DNA of 64,000 nt from Hippasteria phrygiana (GCA_037893225.1 JAZGUH010000379.1:811001-875000), one strand, 5' to 3'. Positions 22,125-34,084 are shown, numbered from the stretch's first letter. The notes: generated by a model from the letters alone, not told the origin. A program made the numbers and translations.

Positions 22125-24600
22125 TACAACTGCAGAGTTGAATTAGACACAGAAAACTAATGAAATAATTATTTTGTCTATCTACACATTCTCATTTCCT
22201 AACCCTGAAGAGTACATAAGACACTGCACTTAGAGTGTGTAAAATATGGCCATAAAATTTAGTTTTTTTCTCGAAAATGTGGGATCATATTGTGTAGCAT
22301 GTCCTGGTTTTCTGAGAGTGAATTCGGAGCTGGTGCATTGAAAAAAGGGGTTTGGGGAAATACACAAATATTGCAATTAATAAAGTAAAATTATTGCAAA
22401 TCTATGCCCAAATAGAAGTGAAAAATTTGATCTCAACTTTCCATCAATGTATCATACATTAATTGCTTAATGTCATAGCTATTTGCATCAAAAGTGAAGG
22501 TGAAAGTGCGTGACTTGTATTGATAGTCTGAAGAAATCTTGCATAATCAGGTCTTTGCAAACAGCCTTTTAGGGCTATAAATTCCAGGGGGTGGGGGGGG
22601 GGTAGAATGTTCCTGGCCTTAATGAACTATTTTTAAAAAGCTGGCATGCTTGCTTGGTAAATTTCTTTATTTTTTTTTATTCCAAAGTTCATGAACTTTA
22701 TATTTGGCAATATTCTTTTCAAAAATGTGCTCCTAGACGGACTAATAAACATTATTTACTGTAAATATTCTTCTTTTTACAGGGGAAGATAATTCAATAA
22801 GATTTTCATTCGGTCATTTCTACTTAAGAGTCATTGAAAGTTAGGCACGTTACTGTAAAGGGCTCCATTCTTTTAATTAACCAAATTCTTTCAAAATAAC
22901 AAATTTAATTTATTTTAAGCGGTAGCATCCGGGTTCTTAATTTGGTGAATAAGTTAATTAGAAAAGCATCAGATTACTCAGGTTGTGCCGTATCCGAAAT
23001 GAAGAAATATTTTTAACAAAATGTTTTTGGCTTGCAACTTTCTTACGAAAAGGAAGGGTGCGCCAGATCTATGTTGTCACTAAACTTGTCGATTGTTCGG
23101 GTTATAGCCCATTAGGGAGACCTACCTTTTCTGGAAGGAAATTGTCTAGTTTCAAAACAAATTGGTTAGAAATGCTCCTAAATTAAGATTCCCCATGTTT
23201 TTGCTTGCCTGTTTAGGTACTTGCAATTCCCGGGAGTTTTTATAACAGTGAGATTATGTGTTACCGTCTCAAAGAATAGGAAGGAACTGCAATTATCATG
23301 AAAACGACTAGCCAGACGAGATTCGTGTTTCGTGCCTAAGCAATCCTTAAAGCTCAGTGCTGTGTTCCTGCTTTGACTGAAAATTGCAATTTGACGCATT
23401 TACCCCAACTTAAGAAGTATGACGGGAAACAAAATCACTTATTACAATCTACTCTTCATTTGGTCTTCCTAAACTATACCGTTTTATTATATGCTACAAG
23501 CGACGATTGATTGTCGTAATCAACTTTTGAAACTTTGAAATTTGTTACTTTAGCGTCAGTCGGTTTTTGTGTGGAATGTTTCTTGGAAAACGTATAACTC
23601 GGGGTTCAGATTTGTCAGTTTTTTTTCCTGATTTTAGGAAATTTTGTCGGAATTTCAGAATTTTTAAAGAATCTCTTTTGCAATCTGGAATTCCTGAGGT
23701 GTTGTCCTAAAGGTGTTTTTAACTGTAAAAGTGGATATAGACCAATAAAAACGGATATTTTAAGGGGGTGCTTTTTAGGCAAATACAAACTATAGGGCCA
23801 ATGTTGATATGGGGTCCTCGTGGATTTCTCGTGATTTCGTGGAATTTTCATATTTGGCCAATCTCACCCCTGATAACTTATTTGATGCTTATAAATTAGC
23901 AATTCAAATTCTGATTTTCGTGACTGAATGTGGATATTCCGTGCATTAAAGTTATGGAATCATAATGTATGGTCACGGATTTGTTTTTTAACAGAAACTT
24001 TCAGGAATTATTGCTCTTCCGGCGCTGATCGTTAGGTGTATAGTGTATAATATGTAAAATTAAACCCAAATGCTCTGTTGTTCTTCTGTGTATATGTATG
24101 GAATTATCTTAATGTATGAAACGTCTTCCACTTAACATGATGAAAACAAATGCAAGATCGTTTGGTTGAACTTGCCGTCATATGCAATAAATTCTAGACA
24201 TGCTTCATTGTCAAACTGAATATGACTTATGTGTCCGTCTGATTGCCTAGTAAAGTCAAAGAAGGTAAACTATCAAAATAAATAAAATTAATAAAATTAT
24301 GTATTTAATTTCTTTCAAGTCATTACAACACCATTCATTGTGATTTCAACTAAAATGGTTACAGGAAACGGAGACGATAAAAAAAAGCCCACAGAACACC
24401 CAAACCTGAAATGAACACAACATGGCGGTATCGGTTTTCCCATCAAGTTAAATTTTGTTTTTTTATGTATTAATTTATTTTCTTGGGGGGGGGGGGGGGG
24501 TTAAGAGGCAGGGAACTATAACTGTTTACAGCGGTTTACAGGGAACTATAACTTTTTTTCGACGAATGTGATGGTTTCTAATTATGGAGAACCTCTTTTT
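22125..24600. other. Intergenic AT-rich DNA
   Basis: No exon, RNA gene or clear element ends are seen. It contains a 12-bp G run near 22595 and a 16-G run at 24485-24500. Confidence 0.35.
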
Positions 24601-24872
24601 AAAATATGTTTGTTGTGAAACTTTAAAGATTTTTGACACAAATTTGGAAAGCGTCCTCGACAAAATTGGCTAAACCTCTTGTAAAATTGGTTGAACGTTT
24701 TAATAAGTTTGGAGGAAAAAAAGTTGTCTTGGGGATCGGGAAGAAAGTTTGGGATTACCTGTTCTTGGCCGAAACTCACCGTATACACATAGGCCTGTAC
24801 ATCATGTACATGTTTATTTCTAACTGATTTTTCGCGAAATTTACTAACGTAAATCTTCAGAGAGTTTACCCA

Positions 24873-25210
24873 CACCAAAACCGGTCAGGAATAGCAAAAT
24901 CTTGGGAAATACCCTCGCGTTCAAAATTGTATCGACACATTGCACAACCTTTAATTTTGACTTTTGTCAGGAATTTGCGTGCAATATAGCCTAGATAGGG
25001 GAAGAATGTTTGTGTTTTCTGTGCATATGTTCTTGGCAGTGTATGGTCACTCAAGATGTTTACGGCCTACAAACATGTTAATTTCTTCCCCATTTACGGA
25101 TTTTGCTGATAAGATAAACCTTGAAATAACAGGCTGTGCCACGTGTTTAGACATTGCTATCAAGAGGGGTTGGTTCCAAGATTTTGCTGTTCCTGACCGA
25201 TTTTGGTGGG
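24873..25210. repeat. Inverted repeat with about 85-bp diverged arms
   Basis: The left arm (caccaaaaccggtcaggaatagcaaaatcttgg...gcacaacc) and right arm (ggctgtgccacg...ccaagattttgctgttcctgaccgattttggtgg) are complementary with some divergence. It is probably the ends of a fold-back or MITE element of about 340 bp. Confidence 0.6.
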
Positions 25211-25620
25211 GCATTAAAAGTAAACTCTTTCCGAAATAACTTACCTTGTAAACCCTGTTCCAGACCCTTTTCATTGATTTCAAGCAAGCCAAAGTTGAAC
25301 CAAATTCAGTCCAGTATAGTCGTCATGGCTTGTGATGTGACGAGCTCCACGGAGGCCAAAAATAAGTTCGAAAAATTCCATTTTGGATTATCACGCGGCA
25401 ACTGATCCCAGCATGAAGGAAATCAATCTCAAGACACCGGATGTGTAGAGCAACAGTTTAAAAGTCCAACCAAGGCCTGCTGGGTATTCTCTTCACGGTA
25501 GCATGTAACTGCAACTCAAAACTGAGCAATTTCATCGAGATATGACTGACAGTATTTTGCCAGTCACCAGGAACTTCCAAGAGGGCATGACGGCCTATGC
25601 TTGTCCCATATCGCTGAGCT

Positions 25621-25899
25621 TTGCGGGCGGCACTAAGCCACGCTCGGAATGTTAAATTATGTGTTGAATGCCACTACCTTTTACCGTTCATTGATATGCA
25701 TTTTCGTTCTTTTGGAACCGGGTCTTTGGTATTTTACAAGAACAAAAGACCACGGGGAAATGTAATGAACAAAATACCTTCCATCTCATCTCAGCAGCAA
25801 GATTTGTGGCGTGACAAAAGGGTTGTGCTTGATAACTCAACAAATATGTGGGAAGCTGTGGTTACAGGGGACACACAGATCACCAAAAGCAACGGATGA
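25621..25899 (+). pseudogene. MAM-domain-like coding fragment
   Basis: This open stretch (about 92 codons, ending TGA) resembles the middle of a MAM domain, an extracellular adhesion module. It shows KLCVECHYLL, then FGTGSLVFY, then SSQQQDLW and RVVLDN. This follows the family order of Cys-x-x-Phe/Tyr, G-x-G-x-L-x-V, S-x-x-Q-x-x-W and a beta-strand. An in-frame stop lies directly upstream, the first part of a MAM domain is missing, and no strong donor site follows. It is probably a decayed or captured fragment rather than a working exon. The identification rests on pattern recognition only. Confidence 0.35.
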
Positions 25900-27818
25900 T
25901 GGCAACTTCAATCATTGTTCAACTTAATTTTATTTTACTCCTTTAATTCCGGGCACTTGCTACGAATTAATATTTCAAGTCTAAATACAATTCACTTAAT
26001 CTATGTATTTGTAATAACACGGCTGCCTGTTTTAGTTTTTAATTTGTTTTATTCCTTCGCATTTGTCTTTTCTCCAGAGTAAAATCTCTAAAAGGGCAAA
26101 AGGAAATTCCTCGAAGTCGATCTGTTGGGGTGTTTTAAAGACACCACTTTCCCCCTCATATTTAACGGCATTTTCCCAAATCGTTAACATTGTGACCTGC
26201 AGCTCGGTATAAATTGGTTTTACATAACGGCGACTAGGCATATTCAAGACTGGTATTTCTTCGAATATTACTGATATTTCAAGTGCCGCAACTCATTCTC
26301 CTCACACTGGCTATACCCAGTACGGTACTTTTAAGAGATGAAATCGGTCAAAGTGGATTGCATAGGCCTACGGATATTCACGTGTACGAGCTATATCCAC
26401 AGCTATCGTTCCAGGGTCCGGGAAACTTGACATTCAAGACACCTCATGGGGTTTAAAGATGCAGATCGGGAAGGGAATCGGGTAAAATAAGGGGGCGGGG
26501 TATAATAGATACACTGTAAACAATGTGGTGTTAAACCAGCACCGTGTGGCACAGGGGAATTTCACATTAGCCCCGTCTGCGCACTTCCGTGTTGAAAGCG
26601 AGAATGTCAGTGCTAAACAAAAACAGTGCTATTCAACACCTTCATTCATTCATGAATGCATGAATCACGCCATTAATGGCAGCGCAGCGCATGATCGGCA
26701 TATTAGGATCCTCGCTTTCAAACCAGGAAGCGTGCAGATCGGTGTTATTTTCGTCAATTCTGGATTCCTCTATCGACATTTAGCCTAACAGACAGACAAA
26801 GTAGAAAGAACACGTTTACATTTAACTGTCGTTTTTCATAAATACTTTTCTATTGTTAGGTTACTCGTGGTTTTGCATGCATGTCTTATTTAGGGCCAAA
26901 TTTGAGGCTGCATTGCCCGATATCGATTTTTAGCCAAGACTTTTAATTTTTACGGAAAAGTAGCCACATTTTGATCTTATATCTTTAAAAAGGCAAAAAT
27001 GAAAATCAACAGTTAAATATGAACGTTTTAAAGTCTGTTCGACAAACATTATTAACTTTAATTCGTCCAATCTTGACATTTTACACTTAGGGTAAAATTC
27101 AAATTTTAGGAAGGCAAGAAAATAGAAACATTTGTGGACAACAATAGCAAACACGTAAATACAAACCCAACAGTAACGCATGCTTTCCAGAGACAAAAAC
27201 GCATAAAAGTGCCCCGCTTTGTGACCAGAGCCATCTATCAGTCAGATCCGTGATGAGGTCATACCGGCAACAGTCACGTCTGGTAGACAACCACATTGTA
27301 TATCACGAAAAACATCAAACCGAAATGCCTTTTTATCAGATTTTTAAATTTAAAATGTCATAATGTAAATATTAACTGATAAATTCCGTCCGTGTATATA
27401 GGAAATGGCTTGGCTGGCTAAGCGTCGTTCGAGGGTAATTTTCCTCTTCCCGTCTCGCCGTAACTCTAAGAGTTCCCCAGTGAATCACTTAGGGCCTATG
27501 TGTCTTCGTCTTTATACCTATCAGAGGACAACGTATTGCGACAACCTAAATCTTGTTCCATCTTCCCGGAACGTCTAGCCAGGGCAGCTCATGTTCCATG
27601 GCTCAAATTGTTTGTGCTCAACTTGAATTATCAAAGTGGCACTGTAATCCCGACTGGAGAATTTCACATTTTCCATTTTTCTCTTGACAGTAATCATTTG
27701 TCAAATTGTGTGCTGATGGCTTCGACTTTGCACAGCGAATGCTGGCATCAACAGCGATAAATAGGAAGCAACGCCAACTTATAGCATTTGGGGTGTTCCA
27801 TCAGCACACAATATTTCT
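25900..27818. other. Intergenic stretch, nothing recognised
   Basis: Only short unsupported open frames are present. No repeat ends, RNA genes or splice-bounded exons were seen. Confidence 0.35.
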
Positions 27819-27827
27819 GTCCACCGC

Positions 27828-28066
27828 CAAGGGCGGATCCAGGGGGGGGGGGGGGGGAGCGCTAAAGGGGGTAATGCCCCCCCCCCCCCCCTAATTTTGT
27901 ATTTTGTATTTTGTATTTTATTCTTTTTAACTGACGTCGCAAAAAGGCAGCCACTGCGTACACCCACCCACAAAACTCAGCCAAAATGTTTTTGGCCCCT
28001 CCCAAAAAAAATGGAAAAACAAATTTGGCCCCCTCCAAAAAAAAATTGTGTCCTGGATCCGCCCTT
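27828..28066. mobile_element. 239-bp MITE with AAGGGCGGATCCAGG ends and a 9-bp target duplication
   Basis: Inverted ends aagggcggatccagg (27829-27843) and cctggatccgccctt (28052-28066) bound a body with opposing G and C runs. GTCCACCGC lies directly on both sides (27819-27827 and 28067-28075). A target duplication of 8-9 bp is typical of hAT-like elements (established for the superfamily; assignment here inferred). A related pair of ends bounds 55243-55503. Confidence 0.75.
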
Positions 28067-28958
28067 GTCCACCGCACGCACGAATGGCGCGCATTCCCTG
28101 GGATTTACGTTGGGTGTTGCTGTAGAGAGGAAAGACGGGTAAAAGCTAGCGATCCCACTCGCTAAAAGCGATCATCATCACCAATGGCAACCTATGGCTC
28201 AACAAATAAAACTCATCAGAATCGCTGCTCATCGTAACGACTGGCTCTGTTTGTCAACCACTTCAGTGCTATATATATCCGTATCACGAAGACAATACCG
28301 GTACTTCATTTCCCTTGAAAGGGTCTCGTTAATGAAAAAGGCAGCGTGTTTTACTCCAATGCCATCTAGACGACACATGCACGGTTCACGCCACAGAGAG
28401 TTTGTACTGATTTGACGGAATTCGTGACACTAAGCCCATATTCCTCTGGGTAGTCGCACCTTTTTCACACGCCATTGCGACCACAATCAGCCATACACGA
28501 GCACGATTTCGAGATGGATTCTGATGAGCTACAGTGTATGAGTCTCTGTGCTCGCGTTTGAATTGTAAAAGAACAGAGTGGTTATTTGTCTCCATGTAGC
28601 AGACCTTAGCAAAAAACAGAATTAACGTCTTCATGAATTATATTAATCAGCATTCATCTGTGCGTCAGGAGAGGTATGCATGATTTTGTATCGAAACCTG
28701 TCAGAAATGCAGGCAGAATCCAACGCTGCGTCAACACCGTTTTGCTTGAGTTGCAGAGGGAAAATTTTGCAAACACCCTTGGCCGGGAGATGCTTTGACA
28801 GAACAGGTTAAAGTTTTGTCAAAGATTACCTTCTCGTCGCATCCGTCAGTGAACCACATGGCCTGTTTCTAGACTGGTTTCATCGAACAATTTTAGGCAG
28901 CTGGCTTACTCCATCCAAGGTTATGATTTTTGAGTGTTACGAGCAAAAAGTCGGCGGC

Positions 28959-28965
28959 TATAAAT
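28959..28965 (+). promoter_or_regulatory. TATA box of the GPCR gene
   Basis: TATAAAT in the context cggcTATAAATAC lies 71 bp upstream of the GPCR start codon. Transcription starting about 30 bp downstream would give a leader of roughly 40 nt. The position is well suited, but no transcript evidence is available. Confidence 0.5.
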
Positions 28966-29012
28966 ACTTTAACAGTCAAACATCTCGTCATTTCAACAAC
29001 AGGCCTTACCAA

Positions 29013-29030
29013 ATGGAACTTATCAAGTGA
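29013..29030 (+). promoter_or_regulatory. Mini upstream ORF overlapping the GPCR start
   Basis: ATG GAA CTT ATC AAG TGA (five codons) ends at 29028-29030, and the main ATG begins at 29030, giving the overlap TGATG. The upstream ATG has A at -3 and G at +4, a good initiation context. Termination followed by reinitiation at the overlapping ATG is plausible. Confidence 0.5.
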
Positions 29031-30154
29031 TGGCAGACATGCAGAACGCTACCGGGTTAAGTTGGACCGGGCGGGAGAGCCACGGTGATGTGAACTCAAC
29101 ACAAGATGAGAACGGTGCTGAATCAGAAACAACTGCCCTATTTTTACTCATTGTGTATGGTGTCATTGGAATATTGGGTATCGTTGGAAACGGTCTCGTG
29201 ATACTTGTTTATACGCGTTCACCCTCGTTCCTTCGCAATGTAACCAGTTCCATAGTGTGCAATCAGTCGGCCATAGACCTGGCAATGAGTGTGGTCTTCG
29301 TTATCAGGAACCTGGGACCCAATCTGGACCTCCCCTCCAACCCAACCGCGGCGAACGTCCTATGCAAGTTTTGGATATCAGAGTATGCGATCTGGGCCCT
29401 GGGGGCGAGTTCAACGTGCAACATCGTGTACTTGACAATAGAGCGATACATAGCCGTCTTTCACCCGTTTTGTTACAGGTCAAAGTTCACCCTACGCAAG
29501 GCTAGATTTTTGTGCATTATTCCTTGGGTTGTTGGTCCGATCCATGAGTTAGGTTGGGGGCTGGCCAACAAAGTCACCAATGACACATGCTCATCAGAAT
29601 GGCCATCAGTTCAAATGGGCCTCGCCATCGGCTTCATATCTCTGATCGATCATTACGTCATCCCTCTTTGCATCATGGCGTTTGTATATTCCCGAATAAT
29701 TTGTAAACTCCGCCATGCCTGGCGTCGTGCGGACGGGGACTTGCCAAATAGTGGGGCCAGACGGCGCTTGGTACAGCAGGCCTCTCGCAATGTCATCATC
29801 ACCACCTTTTTGGTCTCGCTAACATACCTTCTCTGCTGGGGGCCAAATGAGATCATGTACTTCTATGTCAACATAGGAGGTGATGTTGATGTGAGTGGTG
29901 TCTTCTATAGGTTCACAGTAGTCATGGCCTTGGTCAACATGTGCGTTAACCCTTTCATATATGCCATGTGTTATAAGGACTTCAGAAGGGGTCTGTGGCT
30001 AGGTCTGCGCCGGAACCAGAGTTACCAGACCAAGTATATATACGCTCCAACACCAAGTCCATCCCATGAACATGACGTCATGATGTCCACTACTACAGTC
30101 CATGGGGCCCATGACATTAGAAGGGTGGTGCAATATAAACAGACGGCATGTTGA
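29030..30154 (+). CDS. Intronless class A (rhodopsin-like) G protein-coupled receptor, 374 aa, orphan
   Basis: Seven-transmembrane receptor predicted at the plasma membrane. The N-terminus has two glycosylation sequons (NAT, NST). TM1 has GIVGNGLVILVY. The conserved Cys before TM3 (VLCKFW) and in loop 2 (NDTCSSEW) can form the usual disulfide. TM3 ends in ERYIAVFHP, the DRY box. TM6 has CWGP, and TM7 has NPFIY followed by CYKDFRRG, the NPxxY motif and helix 8. The C-terminal tail is Ser/Thr-rich and ends in Cys. ATG 29030 is used; the codon just before in frame is GTG. Ligand and subfamily cannot be named. It looks like the peptide/amine-type orphan receptors that are numerous and often single-exon in echinoderms and amphioxus. 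It has no intron and stands alone between repeat-rich stretches. Confidence 0.9.
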   Translation: MADMQNATGLSWTGRESHGDVNSTQDENGAESETTALFLLIVYGVIGILGIVGNGLVILVYTRSPSFLRNVTSSIVCNQSAIDLAMSVVFVIRNLGPNLDLPSNPTAANVLCKFWISEYAIWALGASSTCNIVYLTIERYIAVFHPFCYRSKFTLRKARFLCIIPWVVGPIHELGWGLANKVTNDTCSSEWPSVQMGLAIGFISLIDHYVIPLCIMAFVYSRIICKLRHAWRRADGDLPNSGARRRLVQQASRNVIITTFLVSLTYLLCWGPNEIMYFYVNIGGDVDVSGVFYRFTVVMALVNMCVNPFIYAMCYKDFRRGLWLGLRRNQSYQTKYIYAPTPSPSHEHDVMMSTTTVHGAHDIRRVVQYKQTAC

Positions 30155-30587
30155 CGTAAATTTATGTAGACTTCACATTATATTCACCATTGTTATGATG
30201 AATACTACTCTTAAGGAATTATATCAAGAATGACCATAACATTCTCCGTTTTTGAATACAATAATGCGTATATACCGTACTAAATGGGCCTCTGTGGAAT
30301 TAAATGCCACGGTATACGCATAATTTCAAACGCAAGAGCAGTTCGATCAAGGGAAACAGTTGGTTTAATACTATGAAGATGGAAATTGGTAAACCATTTG
30401 CAACGTAAAAGTTACACTTGCGCAACATGATTGTAATAAGAGCTAGCGAACGATAGCTTGTCGAATCAAATGTATTATTTTAATTATATCACGTACTGGT
30501 CCCCACAGTTCAGTAGGGCATATGTTGCTATTCAGTGATTACCAGCGTGTTTGAGTACCGGTACCAACCGTTCGGGCTAACAAACAT

Positions 30588-31239
30588 AGGCCGTATCCTA
30601 ATCACTTGGCTGCGGCTTGAAATTACACACATGTCTATGGTAGTGGCTGCAGCCACATCACATAGACTTGCGTGTAATTTCAAGCCGCCATAGCCAAGAG
30701 CAAGTTCGATCAAGGACTATAGTTAACCATAGTTCGACTAACTCTGATCGAACGCACGCTAGTCGACGATGGTTGGACTAGTCTAGTCGACGATTCGCGA
30801 GCAGCCTACCGAGGTTGGTCGCATCGCTGGTTACCAATAGCTGTTTTAATAGCACAGTGCAGAGAGGACCAGTTATCAGAAAAATGGCGAAAAAAACGAA
30901 AGATGTAAGTAAATATTCAGCAGCAGTGAACGATCATTTTTTGTTACTTTGTCTTTCTTTGATCATGTTGAAATAATGCACAAGTTACCACTTGTGACAT
31001 TGTTGATATACTGAGCAAGTATCGTTTGTCTCGCTTTCCTCTATGAACTCGTCCAACAACGTAAAACAAACTAGCCACAGCCATTTTCTCATGGTCGCGT
31101 TGACATGACAATAGTTCGACTAGAGTCGTTCGCACTTAAACTTCAGTGCTCATGCGCTACGTACCGTACGTCACGAACCAACCACTAGTTAACCATTGGT
31201 CATTGATCGAACTTGCTCCAAGTAATTCGGACACGGCCT
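30588..31239. mobile_element. MITE with AGGCCGTGTCCGAATTACTTGG ends
   Basis: The left end aggccgtatcctaatcacttgg and right end ccaagtaattcggacacggcct are imperfect inverted repeats. The left arm carries an additional 90-bp hairpin (30606-30699) whose halves contain ggcttgaaattacac and gtgtaatttcaagcc. Part of the same end (ttcggacacggcc) appears at about 20652-20665. Confidence 0.6.
30699..31217. mobile_element. Innermost MITE with an exon-like start (AGCAAGTTCGATCAAGGAC ends)
   Basis: The left end agcaagttcgatcaaggactatagttaacca and right end tagttaaccattggtcattgatcgaacttgct are inverted repeats. Inside, at 30884-30904, a well-placed ATG opens seven codons (MAKKTKD) that run directly into a consensus donor, gtaagt. 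This may be the retained first exon of a longer autonomous transposon. Confidence 0.6.
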
Positions 31240-31269
31240 TATAACCATAGTCCTTGATCGGACTTGCCA

Positions 31270-33700
31270 CAGTAATCACTGATGATCCGTAACAATCACT
31301 TTAATTCTTAATAAGTAACAAAATGCCCGTGCAATTCACCTTAGAAACGTACGTTGTGTAGTGTGAGGTGTTATCACGATGTACAATAATTGATTTTGGA
31401 AAAAAAATCAATGCAAATATGTGTAGGCCTTAAAGGTAAATTTTAACGTAAATGTAGGCCGCGGACACTTTTTCTACGAATGTATTTCACTGAGAAATGG
31501 AATGTACAAAGCAATCCGCATATTGCTGCTGCATGATTTGATATATATACAAACTTAATATAGGTCGTATAATGGAGTCATTACATATATAGGCCTACAC
31601 CACGAAAAAAATCAAATTGCTTTACCCTCCCCCACCACCCCCACCACACCCTCAGATTTTTGTTAGTTCTTTACTATGCTCAGTTCTGATCCGACTTTTT
31701 TTTCAGTGTTTTTTTCGGAGGTGCAAAATTATTTTGTCGGGAATTGACCAGTTTTAGAGAACCTTATTTTTGAGAAAAACAATAATTATTTGGAGTGTTT
31801 GGGAATTTAAAAGATTTTTTTAAATGACTTTTTGAGGGTGGTGCAAGCTTTTTAATTTATTGGGGGAGGGTTGAAGGGGTGTACCGTTGCGTTTGATACT
31901 GCCAATTTTAATTTCAAATGCGAGTCAAAAATAATAATAAAATCATCCCCTTTCAGCTTTGATGAGCAGTTCAAGTTAATGAAAAAAAGAAGAGTTGAGT
32001 GAATTTTAACGACGGATGAGTTTATTGAATATTAACGAAAGGGGCGTCATAGGGGGTGAACCTGCTCCAAAACAACAGGTCGGCGATACAGAAAGTTCCC
32101 ATATATGGGCCTATTGGTCACGTCTCAGTTTGGGACTTGAGTTCACGTTACTAATTGAAAAGCCCTGCCTGTGAAGAGCGGTCGGGGAATATTCAGTCGC
32201 TTCGATGGGTAATTTTATGATGGATCGTGTTAGGGGGGCCCACATAATGAAAAGGCTTTCAATGCATAATTAGCTGGCCCACTAAAAAAGAAAAAGAAAA
32301 ACCTTCGGCATATTAATTTTCAATTTGTTGTTAATTAACCCAGGAAAGGGCGGCATTGTTTGTTTTTACTTTTTAAAATGTTAATGATATTTCGTCGAGG
32401 ATGTATTAATTAAGTAGACTGTGATAGCAGTGTGCATTTGGCGCATTCACAGTACAAACGATTTAAAACACTGATACATTTTTGTACAGAAAAATCAAGC
32501 AATGCAGATAATTATTAATCAGGAAAAATTTAAAATTCTGGCATAAAAAAAGAATGAAATTAACTTTAGTTCAGAAGGTTTTAAAAAGGAGGCCATCACT
32601 ATCCTGCTGTTGAAAATGGAAAAACTGTGGTCACAGTGTTACATTAACACCGTGTTGTTTCATCCAATGGAAAAACCACACGATGTCATTTTCACACCAC
32701 AGTTTGTGCAGTAAAGGCGAAATAAAACAACTCAGTAATGGCCAAAGAGAGATTTAAAGGTATGCTGAATTAGATAGACAAGAAGTGGAAGTCATAGATT
32801 CAAATCTTACAAAATTCTTTATTGGCGGTCCTATTCTATCTGTGAGCAATGCCACGACTTGAAGAACTGAACTAGAACGAATTTTAATACCATGAAAGGA
32901 AAATGTGTAAATATTAAATGTATGCAGAAAGTTTCAACAAGATATTCATCTTTACCTATGGTTTTCCATCGGACATGTCCTATATTGGAGAGTTACCTGT
33001 TGTTGCTTGTGTAATTATTTGGGGCCAAATTAGGGCCAAATTTGTTTCTAAAAAGTATAGCTACATTGTCCCTTATTAAAGAAAAAATTCAAAAATGATA
33101 ACTGAAAGTTCAAAATGTATTGCAGTACTTGATCGGGTATCTGAATGTGCCTAAAAGAAAGTCTCAGTGCTATGTCTATATGTCTATTCGTTTCTGTCTG
33201 GGCTCAACTGGGAAACTTCAATAATATGGCTTTGTGAAGGGAAACAATTTGGAACATTTTAAAAATACTGCAAATTAATGACCAAAATAAAAGGTCACAA
33301 ATTTGACAACTTCCGATCAATCTATCGGTCGCATTGCTTATGGGTAAAAGCAGACTAGAGAGGCCGTGGATATGACATAAATAATGGCAGCTACTCTCTT
33401 GGCGAGTTTGAATATTTAAAGACGCCTTTTTTCTGTACTAGTGTGTTATAGAGCAATTTCTGGTACATTTTATTCTACTAAAAAGAACATTAAAATCACT
33501 TTACATTATACAATATCCCTAGTACGTGGACTTATTAGAATTAAAAGTAAAGCCTGGCAGAGATTCATATATTTTCCCTCGTTTTGTCAGAAACCAGCTT
33601 TTTAAGTATCTGATTTAAAGACGCACAATGCCATGGAATTCTAAAAGTGGACCATGGACTCTACTTAATGATACACAGCGTGCTGTGTGTATCTTCGGGA
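31270..33700. other. Intergenic AT-rich DNA
   Basis: No convincing exon, RNA gene or element ends are found. Only small C/G-rich patches (31625-31650, 31860-31880) stand out. Confidence 0.35.
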
Positions 33701-33712
33701 AATGTTCTCTAT

Positions 33713-34084
33713 GGCTGAGTTCGGGCGGTCTGTTCTTAACACGAATTCCCTGTTCTTGTGCCCGAACGGCGGGAACGCGACCCGCGAACATTGCACTCGA
33801 ACAAGATCACACACCACCTACCAGTCGGGGGTTTACAAGAACATGACGTAATTTGACACGACGAAGAAGACGACCAAAGATGGCGGATAATTTGACGAAG
33901 CATGAAAGTCGGCGTGTGTTGCCTAAAATTCCCTTCCAAACGTTTCGAAAAATAAAGCTTTTTCTGAACAAACTAGGGGAAAATGCAGTCTTAATATTGT
34001 GCTTCTGTTAAATTGTTGGCGTCTGAAATTCAGGTTTTTGAAACGAATGCTTGAATAACAAGAACAACTCGCCCGAACTTAGCC
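33713..34084. mobile_element. 372-bp element with GGCTAAGTTCGGGCG ends and a short ORF
   Basis: The left end ggctgagttcgggcgg and right end cgcccgaacttagcc are inverted. Inside, an ATG at 33880 opens a 43-codon frame (start MADNLTKHESRR, end stop 34009-34011). It is rich in basic residues and preceded by ccaaag. As at 30884, this could be the remnant of a transposon-encoded N-terminus. No family was recognised. Confidence 0.55.

Larger units (their letters stand above)
30338..31267. mobile_element. Outer layer of a nested MITE cluster (GCAAGTTCGATCAAGG ends)
   Basis: Left gcagttcgatcaaggg and right ccttgatcggacttgcc are inverted and match the ends of the inner element at 30699-31217. Between them lies a second family at 30588-31239. 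The layered order suggests one element inserted into another, which was itself inside the first type. Confidence 0.45.

Noticed and set aside
29027..29029. GTG codon in frame just upstream of the GPCR ATG as an alternative start
   Set aside because: Animal genes initiate at ATG, and the ATG at 29030 is in a suitable context, so the GTG is not used.
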